Shown piece after piece: positions 7,610-16,705 of a DNA stretch of 49,023 bases (positions within the stretch are counted from its first letter, which is position 1; every line of letters starts with the position of its first letter). The notes under the pieces are model-generated. The model worked only from the letters and a program-made list of their open reading frames with translations. It was not told the origin of the DNA and ran no database searches. A program made the position numbers and the translations under genes. This stretch comes from Flammeovirgaceae bacterium (GTDB lineage: Bacteria > Bacteroidota > Bacteroidia > Cytophagales > Cyclobacteriaceae): contig JAHEZH010000016.1 of NCBI GenBank assembly GCA_023251155.1, positions 1 to 49,023 of the forward strand, written 5' to 3'.

Positions 7610-8649
7610 TCGATTTTCTGATATATAAGTCCATCTTAGTGTTGATCATCTTTACGATCACGCTGGTGGTAGCTATGTATGCTACCTACGGTGAGCGTAA
7701 AGTGGCCGCTTTCCTGCAGGATCGTATCGGTCCTAACCGAGCGGGTCCGTTTGGTATCCTTCAGCCATTGGCCGATGGATTGAAATTCTTCATGAAAGAA
7801 GAAATCATTCCTAACGTGTCGAACAAATTCCTTTTCATATTCGGACCATGCCTGGCCATGATTACGGCGATGATGGCAGGAGTACTTGTTCCCTGGGGCG
7901 ATACCCTGGTTATAGGCGGTAAAGAGTTTTCATTGCAGATATCTGATCTGAATATTGGTGTGCTTTACTTTTTTGGTGTCGGTTCTATCGGAGTCTATGG
8001 CATCATGATCGGAGGCTGGGCTTCAAACAATAAATTCTCGTTGCTGAGCGCAATTCGCGCTTCGGCACAGATGATCAGTTATGAACTGGCAATGGGGATC
8101 TCCATCATTGCCCTGATAGCCGTGACTGGCACATTAAGCTTAAAAGAAATTTCAGCGATGCAAGCCGGTGGGGTAGGCAGCGATTGGAATATGTGGAACA
8201 TCGTCTATCATCCTCTTGGGTTCCTGATCTTCATTGTCTGCGCTTTTGCTGAATGTAACCGTGCACCGTTTGATCTGGCGGAATGTGAAACCGAGTTGAT
8301 TGGCGGGTATCATACGGAATACAGTAGTATGAAACTGGGTTTCTACCTGTTTGCGGAGTACATCAATATGTTTGTCTCATCAGCAATCATTTCTACACTG
8401 TATTTCGGTGGATACAACTTTCCGTTCATGAACGATCTGGGATTGGATCATAACACCATTACGATTTTAGGTACGGTGTTTTTATTTGCTAAGATTTTCT
8501 TCTTCATCTTCTTCTTCATGTGGGTACGCTGGACTCTTCCGCGCTTCCGTTATGATCAATTGATGAACCTCGGATGGAAAGTATTGTTACCTTTGTCCAT
8601 CGCTAATTTATTGGTGACAGCGGGTATTGCACTTTGGCTGGATAAATAA
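7606..8649 (+). CDS. nuoH: NADH-quinone oxidoreductase subunit H
   Basis: 347 aa, membrane subunit that contacts the quinone tunnel and links the peripheral arm to the proton pumps. About eight membrane helices are visible. The conserved cytoplasmic loops ERKVAAFLQDRIGPNR near the N-terminus and ECNRAPFDLAECETELIGG at about residues 220-240 are intact, including their acidic residues. The start codon overlaps the nuoG stop by 4 bases. A 59-base gap to nuoI follows with no clear structure. Confidence 0.97.
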   Translation: MIDFLIYKSILVLIIFTITLVVAMYATYGERKVAAFLQDRIGPNRAGPFGILQPLADGLKFFMKEEIIPNVSNKFLFIFGPCLAMITAMMAGVLVPWGDTLVIGGKEFSLQISDLNIGVLYFFGVGSIGVYGIMIGGWASNNKFSLLSAIRASAQMISYELAMGISIIALIAVTGTLSLKEISAMQAGGVGSDWNMWNIVYHPLGFLIFIVCAFAECNRAPFDLAECETELIGGYHTEYSSMKLGFYLFAEYINMFVSSAIISTLYFGGYNFPFMNDLGLDHNTITILGTVFLFAKIFFFIFFFMWVRWTLPRFRYDQLMNLGWKVLLPLSIANLLVTAGIALWLDK

Positions 8650-8708
8650 TTTTGCAGGACGAAGCAGAGAAAGAAATAGTAAAAAAGGATAACGATTAAA
8701 TAAGAAAG

Positions 8709-9278
8709 ATGCAGGCACTAACCAACCGGTCCAAAGTAGTATCGAATAAGCAAATGACCTTTGCTGAAAAGATGTATTTGCCGGCCATTCTGGGCGGCAT
8801 TTCAATCACGATCCGTCACTTGTTCAAAAAGAAAGCAACGGTAAGTTATCCGGAAGTAAAAAGAGAATTCAGTCAGGTGTACCGTGGGCAGCACGTATTG
8901 AAGCGTGATGATAAAGGAGCAGAGCGTTGCACCGCTTGCGGGTTGTGTGCGGTATCATGCCCTGCGGAGGCCATCACCATGACTTCAGCTGAACGTAAAA
9001 AAGGCGAAGAAAATTTATATCGTGAAGAGAAGTACGCTTCTACCTACGAGATCAATATGTTACGTTGCATCTTCTGCGGATTGTGCGAAGAAGCATGTCC
9101 TAAGGAAGCTATCTTTTTGACTGACCGTATGGTACCCACTGATTTCACCAGAAATGAGTTTGTGTACGGTAAAGACAAGCTGGTAGAAAAAACAGACGAT
9201 CGCGTTGATGTCACCAAGCGTCAGACCAAAGCTGTGCTTGACTTCAAGAAGATAAAACAACTAAGCCATAATCGTTAA
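8709..9278 (+). CDS. nuoI: NADH-quinone oxidoreductase subunit I (two [4Fe-4S])
   Basis: 189 aa, ferredoxin-like subunit carrying clusters N6a and N6b, which pass electrons to N2. Two full Cx2Cx2Cx3CP motifs are present: C74, C77, C80, C84 (CTACGLCAVSCP) and C120, C123, C126, C130 (CIFCGLCEEACP). The N-terminal helix region around MYLPAILGGISITIRHLF anchors it to the membrane arm. A second ATG at 8754 is possible, but the first has a purine-rich stretch before it and I keep it. Confidence 0.96.
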   Translation: MQALTNRSKVVSNKQMTFAEKMYLPAILGGISITIRHLFKKKATVSYPEVKREFSQVYRGQHVLKRDDKGAERCTACGLCAVSCPAEAITMTSAERKKGEENLYREEKYASTYEINMLRCIFCGLCEEACPKEAIFLTDRMVPTDFTRNEFVYGKDKLVEKTDDRVDVTKRQTKAVLDFKKIKQLSHNR

Positions 9279-9293
9279 TAAACCGTTTTAGTT

Positions 9294-9803
9294 TTGACCT
9301 TAAACCTATTTTACTTTCTGGCATTTCTGGGCATATTGTGTGCTTTGCTGGTAGTGTTTTCTAAAAATCCGGTACATAGCGTACTGTATCTTATCCTCAC
9401 GTTCTTTGCTATTGCAGGTCATTATGTCTTGCTGAACGCACAGTTTCTTGCAGTAGTTCATGTGATCGTCTATGCAGGCGCCATCATGGTATTATTCCTT
9501 CACGTATTGATGCTGTTGAACCTGAATCAGGATGCAGAACCACATAAGAGTGGGGCATTGAAATTTGCAGCGGCTATCTGTTCCGGCGCATTGCTGATTA
9601 TTCTGATTGCCTCGCTGAAAGGTACTAACCTTATTACGGCAGAACAGACGGTGGTTGCTGATTTAGGTACGGTTAAAAATCTGGGTAAGGTATTGTTCAC
9701 CGATTACCTTCTTCCTTTTGAAATCACTTCTGTTTTATTGATGGCATCGATGATCGGTGCAGTGATGTTAGGTAAACCAGAGAAAAATCAAAGTACGGAA
9801 TGA
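9294..9803 (+). CDS. nuoJ: NADH-quinone oxidoreductase subunit J
   Basis: 169 aa, membrane subunit with five helices. The hallmark pi-bulge helix reads [17 protein letters not shown]. The start is a TTG at 9294: no ATG lies in frame near the expected N-terminus and LNLFYFLAF must be included to complete the first helix. The stop overlaps nuoK by 4 bases (ATGA). It lies at the hinge of proton translocation next to NuoA, NuoH and NuoK. Confidence 0.95.
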   Translation: MTLNLFYFLAFLGILCALLVVFSKNPVHSVLYLILTFFAIAGHYVLLNAQFLAVVHVIVYAGAIMVLFLHVLMLLNLNQDAEPHKSGALKFAAAICSGALLIILIASLKGTNLITAEQTVVADLGTVKNLGKVLFTDYLLPFEITSVLLMASMIGAVMLGKPEKNQSTE

Positions 9804-10117
9804 AAACGGCACAAGGCATACCATTGGATTATTATATCTGGTTGAGTGCAGCACTCTTCACCATTGGTGTATTGGGTGTACTCTACCGCAGAAATGCGAT
9901 CATTATTTTTATGTGCATTGAGCTCATGCTGAATGCAGTGAACTTACTACTCGTGGCCTTCTCCAACTATTATAATGATGCGGCAGGCCAGGTGTTTGTG
10001 TTTTTTATTATGGCAGTAGCCGCTGCCGAAGTAGCGGTGGGTCTCGCGATACTTATCATGATGTATCGCAATACCAAAACGACTGACATTAACATTTTGA
10101 ATAGACTAAAATGGTGA
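9800..10117 (+). CDS. nuoK: NADH-quinone oxidoreductase subunit K
   Basis: 105 aa, MrpC-like subunit with three membrane helices. The two essential membrane glutamates are visible in [15 protein letters not shown] and [14 protein letters not shown]. The gene overlaps nuoJ by 4 bases at its start and nuoL by 7 bases at its end, so translation of the three is probably coupled. Confidence 0.97.
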   Translation: MKTAQGIPLDYYIWLSAALFTIGVLGVLYRRNAIIIFMCIELMLNAVNLLLVAFSNYYNDAAGQVFVFFIMAVAAAEVAVGLAILIMMYRNTKTTDINILNRLKW

Positions 10118-12033
10118 GTCCGGATTTACTTGTAAGCCTTGTTCCGCTGTTGCCTTTGCTGGGCTTCCTGCTGGTAGCTTTGAATGTAAAGAAACTTTCG
10201 CATGGAGTTACTTCTTTTATTGCCTGTGGCTCAGTACTGATTTCATTCTTCATTTCCGTCTATCTCTTTGTCGTGCTGCAAGGCCTTCCCGAAGAGCAGC
10301 GTTTCATCAACGTGACCGTATTTGACTGGATCAGCACCGCAGGATTCTCAGCCCCATTCAGCTTCCTGATTGATCCGCTTTCTTCTTTGATGTTATTGAT
10401 CATCACCGGAGTTGGGTTCCTTATTCACGTGTACTCTATTGGTTACATGCATGACGATGAAGGATTCAACCGCTTCTTCTCCTATCTGAACTTGTTCGTA
10501 TTCTTCATGCTGTTGCTGATCATGGGGTCCAATTACCTGCTCATGTTTGTAGGGTGGGAAGGAGTGGGGCTTTGCTCATACCTGCTGATTGGTTTCTGGT
10601 TCAAGAATCAGAATTACAACAGTGCTGCAAACAAAGCATTCATTATGAACCGTATTGGTGACTTAGGTTTGATCCTGGGTGTCGTATTGATCTTTGTTCA
10701 GTTCGGCAGCATTCAATATGCCGATGTATTAGCGAAAGCTTCAGCGTACAGCGTGGGGTCAGAAGCCATTACATTAATTACGATCTTATTGTTTGTAGGA
10801 GCAATGGGTAAAAGCGCTCAAATTCCATTGTACACCTGGTTACCCGATGCGATGGCGGGTCCTACTCCCGTATCTGCACTGATCCATGCTGCTACAATGG
10901 TGACAGCCGGTATTTACATGGTGGCACGTAACAATGTGTTGTATGCATTATCTCCTGCCAGCATGAATCTGATTCTGGTAGTTGGTTTGGCAACGGCATT
11001 GTTCGCTGCTACGATCGCACTGACACAAAACGATATTAAAAAAGTATTGGCTTACTCTACCGTAAGTCAGCTGGGATTGATCTTCGTTGCTTTGGGAGTA
11101 GGTGCATTCTCCAGTGGTATCTTCCACATGGCTACACACGCGTTCTTCAAAGCACTGTTGTTCCTCGGTGCCGGTAGTGTGATTCACGCATTGGGGGGCG
11201 AACAGGACATTCGTAATATGGGGGGATTGAGGAAATATCTTCCGGTTACGTTCTTTACTTTCCTTATCGGAACGTTGGCCATCTCTGGTATTCCTCCTTT
11301 TGCAGGGTTCTTCTCCAAGGATGAAATACTGGCTCACGCTTTTGCTGATGGATTTGCGGTATGGTTGATTGCTTTGATAGCATCATTGCTGACCTCATTT
11401 TATATGTTCCGTTTGTTCTTCCTCACTTTTTCAGGCAAGGAAAGAGCAAGCCACGAAGTAATGCATCACATTCACGAATCACCAAAGAGCATTACGATTC
11501 CATTGATTGTATTGGCTATCCTTTCTGCCGTAGGTGGATTTATGGGTGTGCCTGAAGCCTTGCACGGTTCAAACTGGTTAGGGGAATTCCTGTCACCGGT
11601 GTTTGCTCCATCGGCATCATTACTTGAACTACATCATCTGGACCATGCTACGGAGTATGTGTTGATGGCGGTAGTGATAGGTCTTACGCTGGTGATGATT
11701 GCCGCTGCTTATTTTATGTATGTAAGCAAAAATACCGTACCGGTGAAAGAAGGTCAGGCTTTGAATGGTATCCATCAATTGGTGTATAACAAATATTATA
11801 TCGATGAATTGTATAATGCGGTAGTTGTAAAACCACTGTATTGGATATCTGGTAAACTGGAAACGGTAGTTGAGAAGTCCGGTATTGATAAGCTTGTTCA
11901 TCTTTCCGGTAGTGCCGTAGTAGAAGGAGGTAAGGCAACCCGCTGGTTGCAGACCGGTAATATTGGGTTTTATATTTTCGCCATGGTCATCAGTATTGTT
12001 GCGCTGCTGGCCTGGGTGATGATTAATCATTAA
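10111..12033 (+). CDS. nuoL: NADH-quinone oxidoreductase subunit L (proton pump)
   Basis: 640 aa, the distal antiporter-like subunit (MrpA-related). Signatures include [16 protein letters not shown] with the channel glutamate, [21 protein letters not shown] with the core lysine, and [17 protein letters not shown]. The C-terminal part beyond about residue 500 is long enough for the lateral helix that runs along NuoM and NuoN. About 16 membrane segments are seen. It is intact, overlapping nuoK by 7 bases and ending 19 bases before nuoM. Confidence 0.97.
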   Translation: MVSPDLLVSLVPLLPLLGFLLVALNVKKLSHGVTSFIACGSVLISFFISVYLFVVLQGLPEEQRFINVTVFDWISTAGFSAPFSFLIDPLSSLMLLIITGVGFLIHVYSIGYMHDDEGFNRFFSYLNLFVFFMLLLIMGSNYLLMFVGWEGVGLCSYLLIGFWFKNQNYNSAANKAFIMNRIGDLGLILGVVLIFVQFGSIQYADVLAKASAYSVGSEAITLITILLFVGAMGKSAQIPLYTWLPDAMAGPTPVSALIHAATMVTAGIYMVARNNVLYALSPASMNLILVVGLATALFAATIALTQNDIKKVLAYSTVSQLGLIFVALGVGAFSSGIFHMATHAFFKALLFLGAGSVIHALGGEQDIRNMGGLRKYLPVTFFTFLIGTLAISGIPPFAGFFSKDEILAHAFADGFAVWLIALIASLLTSFYMFRLFFLTFSGKERASHEVMHHIHESPKSITIPLIVLAILSAVGGFMGVPEALHGSNWLGEFLSPVFAPSASLLELHHLDHATEYVLMAVVIGLTLVMIAAAYFMYVSKNTVPVKEGQALNGIHQLVYNKYYIDELYNAVVVKPLYWISGKLETVVEKSGIDKLVHLSGSAVVEGGKATRWLQTGNIGFYIFAMVISIVALLAWVMINH

Positions 12034-12052
12034 AAGTCATTAGTTAAGCTAG

Positions 12053-13525
12053 ATGTTAACCACGTTTCTGATATTCTTCCCGCTGCTGGCTGCATTGCTG
12101 CTGTTTGCGTTTCGCCCCCAAAGCGCGAAAGCCATTGCCTTAGGAGCTTCCATTGTTGAATTTAGTGTTTCATTGATAGGAGTATTCACTTTCGATAAAA
12201 CCGGAGGCGCGCAATTCATGGTCAATGTTCCCTGGATTGCTTCAGCAGGAATCCATTTCGCGGTAGGGATGGATGGCATCAGTTTACTGCTGGTATTGCT
12301 CACCACCTTACTCGTTCCGTTTATTATTCTGTCTTCGGTAGAATCACGTTATGATAAACCTCATACCTTTTTCGGCTTGATCCTGATGATGCAGATGGCG
12401 TTGGTAGGTGTATTCACCGCGGCCGATGGATTCTTGTTTTACATCTTCTGGGAACTGGCACTGATTCCGATCTATTTCATTTGTCTGATCTGGGGTGGAG
12501 ACAATCGGGGTAAGATCACTTTCAAGTTCTTTGTTTACACCCTTGCCGGAAGTTTGTTCATGCTGGTGGCGTTGGTGTATCTCTACCTGCAAACTCCGGG
12601 TTCACATTCTTTCGATATCAGTGCCTTGTACGCAGCGGGTAAAGCACTCCCGGCGTCTGCTCAAAGTATTATCTTCTGGGGATTGTTTGTAGCCTTCGCC
12701 ATCAAAATGCCCGTGTTTCCTTTCCATACCTGGCAGCCGGATACCTATACCGTTGCACCAACACAGGGAACCATGCTGCTTTCAGGAATCATGCTGAAGA
12801 TGGGGATTTATGGTGTGATCCGCTGGCTGGTGCCTGTTGTTCCATTGGGTGTAGCTGAATGGGGCTCCACTGCTTTAATACTCTCTGTTATCGGTATTGT
12901 GTATGCCTCTTGCATCGCATTGGTTCAAAAAGATTTAAAACGCCTTATAGCATACTCATCAATCGCCCACGTAGGATTGATTGCAGCAGGAACATTTACA
13001 TTAAGTAAAATAGGAATACAGGGTGCGGTCATCCAGATGCTGAGCCACGGTATTATTGTATTTGCCTTGTTCTTCATCGTAGATATTATTGCTGAGCGTG
13101 CCAAGACGCGATCATTGTCGGAATTAGGAGGTATTCGTAATGTGGCACCTATACTGGCTACAGTGTTTATCATTGTGATGCTGGGCAGCGTAGCGTTACC
13201 ATTAACCAGCGGATTTGTTGGTGAGTTTTTATTGATCAACTCACTGGTACACTATCAGATCTGGATTGGTGCTGTAGCCGGATTGACCATGATATTAGGT
13301 GCCGTGTATATGCTCACTGCTTTTCAGAAAGCCATGTCGGGTGAAGTGAGTTACCTGGCTACCGGCTTCACTGATCTTACATGGAACGAGAAAATGGTAC
13401 TTTACCCGATCGTGGTACTGATCATCGCCATAGGAGTATATCCTGCTCCGTTGCTGGCGATATCGGAACCAGCGGTCAATGATTTGTTACTAATTATTTC
13501 AGACGTTACTGCCCAGATAAAATAA
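12053..13525 (+). CDS. nuoM: NADH-quinone oxidoreductase subunit M (proton pump)
   Basis: 490 aa, antiporter-like membrane subunit with about 14 helices. FYIFWELALIPIYFI carries the channel glutamate and AIKMPVFPFHTWQPDTYTVAP the lysine and the family signature. KDLKRLIAYSSIAHVG is the usual discontinuous-helix region. The stop shares one base with the nuoN start (TAATG), a typical coupling arrangement. Confidence 0.97.
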   Translation: MLTTFLIFFPLLAALLLFAFRPQSAKAIALGASIVEFSVSLIGVFTFDKTGGAQFMVNVPWIASAGIHFAVGMDGISLLLVLLTTLLVPFIILSSVESRYDKPHTFFGLILMMQMALVGVFTAADGFLFYIFWELALIPIYFICLIWGGDNRGKITFKFFVYTLAGSLFMLVALVYLYLQTPGSHSFDISALYAAGKALPASAQSIIFWGLFVAFAIKMPVFPFHTWQPDTYTVAPTQGTMLLSGIMLKMGIYGVIRWLVPVVPLGVAEWGSTALILSVIGIVYASCIALVQKDLKRLIAYSSIAHVGLIAAGTFTLSKIGIQGAVIQMLSHGIIVFALFFIVDIIAERAKTRSLSELGGIRNVAPILATVFIIVMLGSVALPLTSGFVGEFLLINSLVHYQIWIGAVAGLTMILGAVYMLTAFQKAMSGEVSYLATGFTDLTWNEKMVLYPIVVLIIAIGVYPAPLLAISEPAVNDLLLIISDVTAQIK

Positions 13526-14889
13526 TGAACTCGCTATACGTCATTTGCGGCCTGGGTCTTATTTCGCTTATTGCGGAACTGGCCAACTTTAAGAAACAAC
13601 TCATTCCGATCTTCATTGTTGGAATACTCGCTGCTATCGGTCTGGCAGTAATGGATTGGGGTACTTCACTCCACTATTTTTCTGACATGGCCATTTTTGA
13701 TAATGTGGCCCTCAGCTTCAGTATTCTGATCTGTGCTACTGCCGCCTTCTGGTTTTTAATTGCCAATGATTACTTCCATACGGAAACACACATTACCGAT
13801 CAGGCGGCATTAGTCATTTTTGTAATGGCAGGTGGTGTGATCATGGCATCCTTCAACAACATGGCCATGTTGTTTCTGGGTATTGAAATACTTTCATTAT
13901 CGCTTTATGCCCTGGCCGGAAGCCGTAAGTTAAACCTGTTCTCTAACGAAGCGGCATTCAAATATTTCCTGATGGGATCATTTGCTACCGGTTTCTTACT
14001 AATGGGTATCGCCTTAGTGTATGGGGCTACAGGTCAGTTTCATTTAGACAAGATTGCCGCTTCCATTGCCGCTCAGCCAGAACTTCCCGGATTCTTCTAT
14101 GCCGGTGTCATATTGATTATCGTAGGCATGGCTTTTAAAATTTCCGCGGTGCCTTTCCACTTCTGGGCTCCTGATGTGTATGAAGGTGCACCTACCTTGA
14201 TTACTTCATTGATGGCTACAGTAGTGAAGACTGCTGCCTTTGCTGCTTTCTTCCGTATGGTGTGGTATTGTTTCCCTGCCGTGGAGCAGACGTGGTTGTT
14301 GCCATTGCAGGTAATCACGGTAGCCACACTGGTATTGGCCAACGTAACAGCCGTATTCCAAAGCAAAGTGAAGCGGATGCTGGCGTATTCCAGTGTAGGG
14401 CATGCCGGCTATATTCTATTGGCGCTGACTACCGGAGGAACCTCTTCTGCTGGAACGATCTTCTTTTACCTGGCGGCTTACTCAGCAGCCACATTGATTG
14501 CTTTTGCTATTCTCAATCGCCTTGAGTTAGCTACCAATTTTGCAGAAGGTAGTTTCAATGGGCTATTCAAAAAATCACCTTTCCTTGCGGTGGCTATGAC
14601 CGTTTCCCTGTTATCCATGGCTGGTATTCCGCCATTGGCTGGTTTCTTTGGTAAGTACCTGGTGTTCGTCCAGGCAATCAGCCAGGGATACGTAGGCTTG
14701 GTCGTTGTTGCGGTGATTACATCGCTTATAGGAGTCTATTATTATTTCGGGGTGATCATCAGCATGTTCTTCAAAGAACCGGCAGGGGGCGAAATTCAGG
14801 TATCTTCAGGCCTGAAACTCATCCTTTCTCTGCTCGTGCTGGTATTACTTGCTATGGGTATCCTGCCGGATTTGTTCCTTCCGCTTTAA
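13525..14889 (+). CDS. nuoN: NADH-quinone oxidoreductase subunit N (proton pump)
   Basis: 454 aa, the antiporter-like subunit closest to NuoK. FLGIEILSLSLYAL carries the channel glutamate, KISAVPFHFWAPDVYEGAP the lysine and the signature, and KVKRMLAYSSVGHAGYILL the core helix. About 13-14 helices are seen. It is the last gene of the complex I operon and is followed 69 bases later by a terminator hairpin. Confidence 0.97.
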   Translation: MNSLYVICGLGLISLIAELANFKKQLIPIFIVGILAAIGLAVMDWGTSLHYFSDMAIFDNVALSFSILICATAAFWFLIANDYFHTETHITDQAALVIFVMAGGVIMASFNNMAMLFLGIEILSLSLYALAGSRKLNLFSNEAAFKYFLMGSFATGFLLMGIALVYGATGQFHLDKIAASIAAQPELPGFFYAGVILIIVGMAFKISAVPFHFWAPDVYEGAPTLITSLMATVVKTAAFAAFFRMVWYCFPAVEQTWLLPLQVITVATLVLANVTAVFQSKVKRMLAYSSVGHAGYILLALTTGGTSSAGTIFFYLAAYSAATLIAFAILNRLELATNFAEGSFNGLFKKSPFLAVAMTVSLLSMAGIPPLAGFFGKYLVFVQAISQGYVGLVVVAVITSLIGVYYYFGVIISMFFKEPAGGEIQVSSGLKLILSLLVLVLLAMGILPDLFLPL

Positions 14890-14958
14890 CCCCATTTCCA
14901 GGTCCTTCCCTTTTTTGTCTTTGATTTTTTCCTGAAAAGGAATATCTTCAATCGATTG

Positions 14959-15014
14959 AACCCCGCAATCCGAGTACTTCGCAGCTTTGCTGAGCTTCCT
15001 TGTGCGGGTTTTTT
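14959..15014 (+). terminator. rho-independent-type terminator of the nuo operon
   Basis: AACCCCGCA at 14959-14967 pairs with TGCGGGTT at 15003-15010 with a single bulged C. An inner CAGC-TTT-GCTG hairpin lies within the loop. A run of six T (15009-15014) follows. It lies between nuoN and the CBS gene on the plus strand, so it should end the nuo transcript. Confidence 0.75.
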
Positions 15015-15055
15015 CTGTGTTACGTTCTTAATTTAAACACCTTAAACAATCGGTC

Positions 15056-15493
15056 ATGAGCAAGGTAAAAGACATTATCAAAGCCAAGGGTAGTTCCAGC
15101 GCAGTATTCGCAGTAGAACCTGACGAAATTGTTTACAAAGCCATCGAACAGATGGCGGAGAAGAATATCGGAGGGTTGTTAATTACAGAGAAAGGAAAAC
15201 TGGTGGGAATCTTCACCGAACGAGATTATGCCCGGAAACTGATCCTGAAAGGTAAATCTTCCAAGGATACCCTGATCGGGGAGCTGATGACGAAAAACCC
15301 TTATACTGTAACGCTTGAAAGCAGCATTGAAGACTGTATGCAGATCATGTCCGACCGACATTTTCGTCACCTTCCGGTGGTGGATAATGGTGAATTAATC
15401 GGGATCATTTCCATTGGTGATGTGGTTCGCTTCATTATTGAAGAGCAGAAATCAATCATCGATCACCTGCAGGGATACATCGCCGGAACCTAA
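15056..15493 (+). CDS. CBS-domain pair protein
   Basis: 145 aa made almost entirely of two CBS domains (about residues 8-62 and 75-132). GGLLITEKGKLVGIFTERDYARK and the matching RHLPVVDNGELIGIISIGDVVRF are the repeated strand-helix units. Such Bateman modules bind adenosine nucleotides and sense energy state, in this case without an attached enzyme. The gene stands alone between the nuo terminator and the convergent exbD gene; the partner it regulates is unknown. Confidence 0.92.
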   Translation: MSKVKDIIKAKGSSSAVFAVEPDEIVYKAIEQMAEKNIGGLLITEKGKLVGIFTERDYARKLILKGKSSKDTLIGELMTKNPYTVTLESSIEDCMQIMSDRHFRHLPVVDNGELIGIISIGDVVRFIIEEQKSIIDHLQGYIAGT

Positions 15494-15519
15494 GCGAACA
15501 TCAAAAGCGAATCGGAGAG

Positions 15520-15915
15520 CTACTTTTTATTGGTAGCCAGCACCATTTTAATTTTGTGCTCAGCACCCAGTTGCATTACGTCTACCAAATCCTGTATTGC
15601 AAGATTATAAGGCAATCGTATGACTACGGTGGGCTCAGGAATTCCCTGCACCGCCTTGAGGAGTTCCGATTCCAGATTTTGCTCGGGTACCTGCTGTTTG
15701 TTAATGTAATATTTTTTGTCCTGCGTGATGGTAAGGTTGATCGGCTGCTTGCTTACTGCCTGTGATGCTTTTGATGTAGGCAACAATACCTTGATCACAT
15801 TGGGGTTGGCTACCGTGGAAACGATCAGGAAGAATAACAATAAGAAGAACATAATGTCATTCAGCGATGACGTGGCCACCTCTGCATGAAACGCTTTCTT
15901 GTTTCTTATTTTCAT
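15520..15915 (-). CDS. ExbD/TolR-type biopolymer transport protein (small)
   Basis: 131 aa with one N-terminal membrane helix (about residues 19-37) preceded by a short cytosolic stretch. The helix follows LNDIMFFLLLFFLIVS, in which the Asp of the ExbD/TolR family starts the membrane segment and takes part in proton flow. A periplasmic domain follows (VVIRLPYNLAIQDLVDVMQLG). It overlaps the ExbB-like gene by 4 bases and forms a channel with it. No TonB gene belongs to this pair; it could serve a TolA-like partner or a TonB encoded elsewhere. Confidence 0.9.
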   Translation of the reverse strand: MKIRNKKAFHAEVATSSLNDIMFFLLLFFLIVSTVANPNVIKVLLPTSKASQAVSKQPINLTITQDKKYYINKQQVPEQNLESELLKAVQGIPEPTVVIRLPYNLAIQDLVDVMQLGAEHKIKMVLATNKK

Positions 15916-16583
15916 TTAGATGATCCTGTTAAGGCTTTTAAAAAATCCAAAGCATCTTCCTGCAGGTGCAATGTATAGCGTTGTATTTTTTGTTCCAGCA
16001 TGTGATAACACACGTAAGCAATTACACCCACTACCAAACCGGCACCGGAGGTAATCATTTTCTCATAAAGACCACCCGCGATGATCCCGATACTGATGTT
16101 ATCGGCCAATGAGATGCTGTAGAAGATCTTGATGATACCGGAAATCGTACCGATGAATCCAAGCATGGGAGCCACGCCGGCAATGATACCCAGGTAAGCA
16201 ATGTTCCGTTCCATCTTGGCCAGTTCAATTTCCGATGCCGTCTCCATGATCGACTCAACTTCACGGAAGGGCTTTCCAATGTAATCCAGTGCACTTAAAA
16301 CCATTTTACCGGTGGCGGAAGGCTCCTGTTGGGCTATCAGACGGGCTGATTTAATGTCGGCATCCTGTAGGGCTCTTCTCACATCAGGAATGAAATTGGC
16401 CTTGCGTTGAGTGGCTGTCTTAAGGTAGAGTAATCGCTCCACTACGATGTAAAGCGTGAAAACGGAGAGGATAAAAAGCGGAACCATTACCCATCCACCC
16501 TTCATCAATAATTCGCCAATGGAAAGATCGGGGGCAGCGGCAGCTTCTTCGGCTATTGGCTCAACAATCTGGAATAGTAGCAT
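15912..16583 (-). CDS. ExbB/TolQ/MotA-type proton channel protein
   Basis: 223 aa, family MotA_ExbB. Three membrane helices are seen: about residues 30-50, 125-150 and 165-190. The central segment IAYLGIIAGVAPMLGFIGTISGIIKIF is the classic GxxxxxxGLxGT-like region. Some Ala/Glu-rich residues (IAEEAAAAPD) precede the first helix. It overlaps the following exbD by 4 bases, so the two form one unit. This is a second energiser module beside the longer TonB cluster at 19852-22602. Confidence 0.92.
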   Translation of the reverse strand: MLLFQIVEPIAEEAAAAPDLSIGELLMKGGWVMVPLFILSVFTLYIVVERLLYLKTATQRKANFIPDVRRALQDADIKSARLIAQQEPSATGKMVLSALDYIGKPFREVESIMETASEIELAKMERNIAYLGIIAGVAPMLGFIGTISGIIKIFYSISLADNISIGIIAGGLYEKMITSGAGLVVGVIAYVCYHMLEQKIQRYTLHLQEDALDFLKALTGSSK

Positions 16584-16642
16584 AGTTTATTTTCTGTGGG
16601 ATTTCAGCTGTAATAAATGGCTTAAATATAGCTATATAAACG

Positions 16643-16678
16643 AAAAACAGGGCTGCATAATACAGCCCTGCTTTTTTT
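16643..16678. terminator. bidirectional hairpin terminator
   Basis: CAGGGCTG at 16648-16655 pairs perfectly with CAGCCCTG at 16663-16670 around a 7-base loop. Five A precede the stem and seven T follow it, so it has a U-tract in both directions. On the minus strand it lies 28 bases after the stop of the TPR gene and would separate it from the ExbB-ExbD pair. Confidence 0.8.
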
Positions 16679-16705
16679 AATTTGTTTCTAATCGTCTGCC
16701 TTTAC

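Noticed and set aside
12344-12592. minus frame opposite nuoM
   Set aside because: Gln/His-rich antisense shadow of a membrane protein gene.
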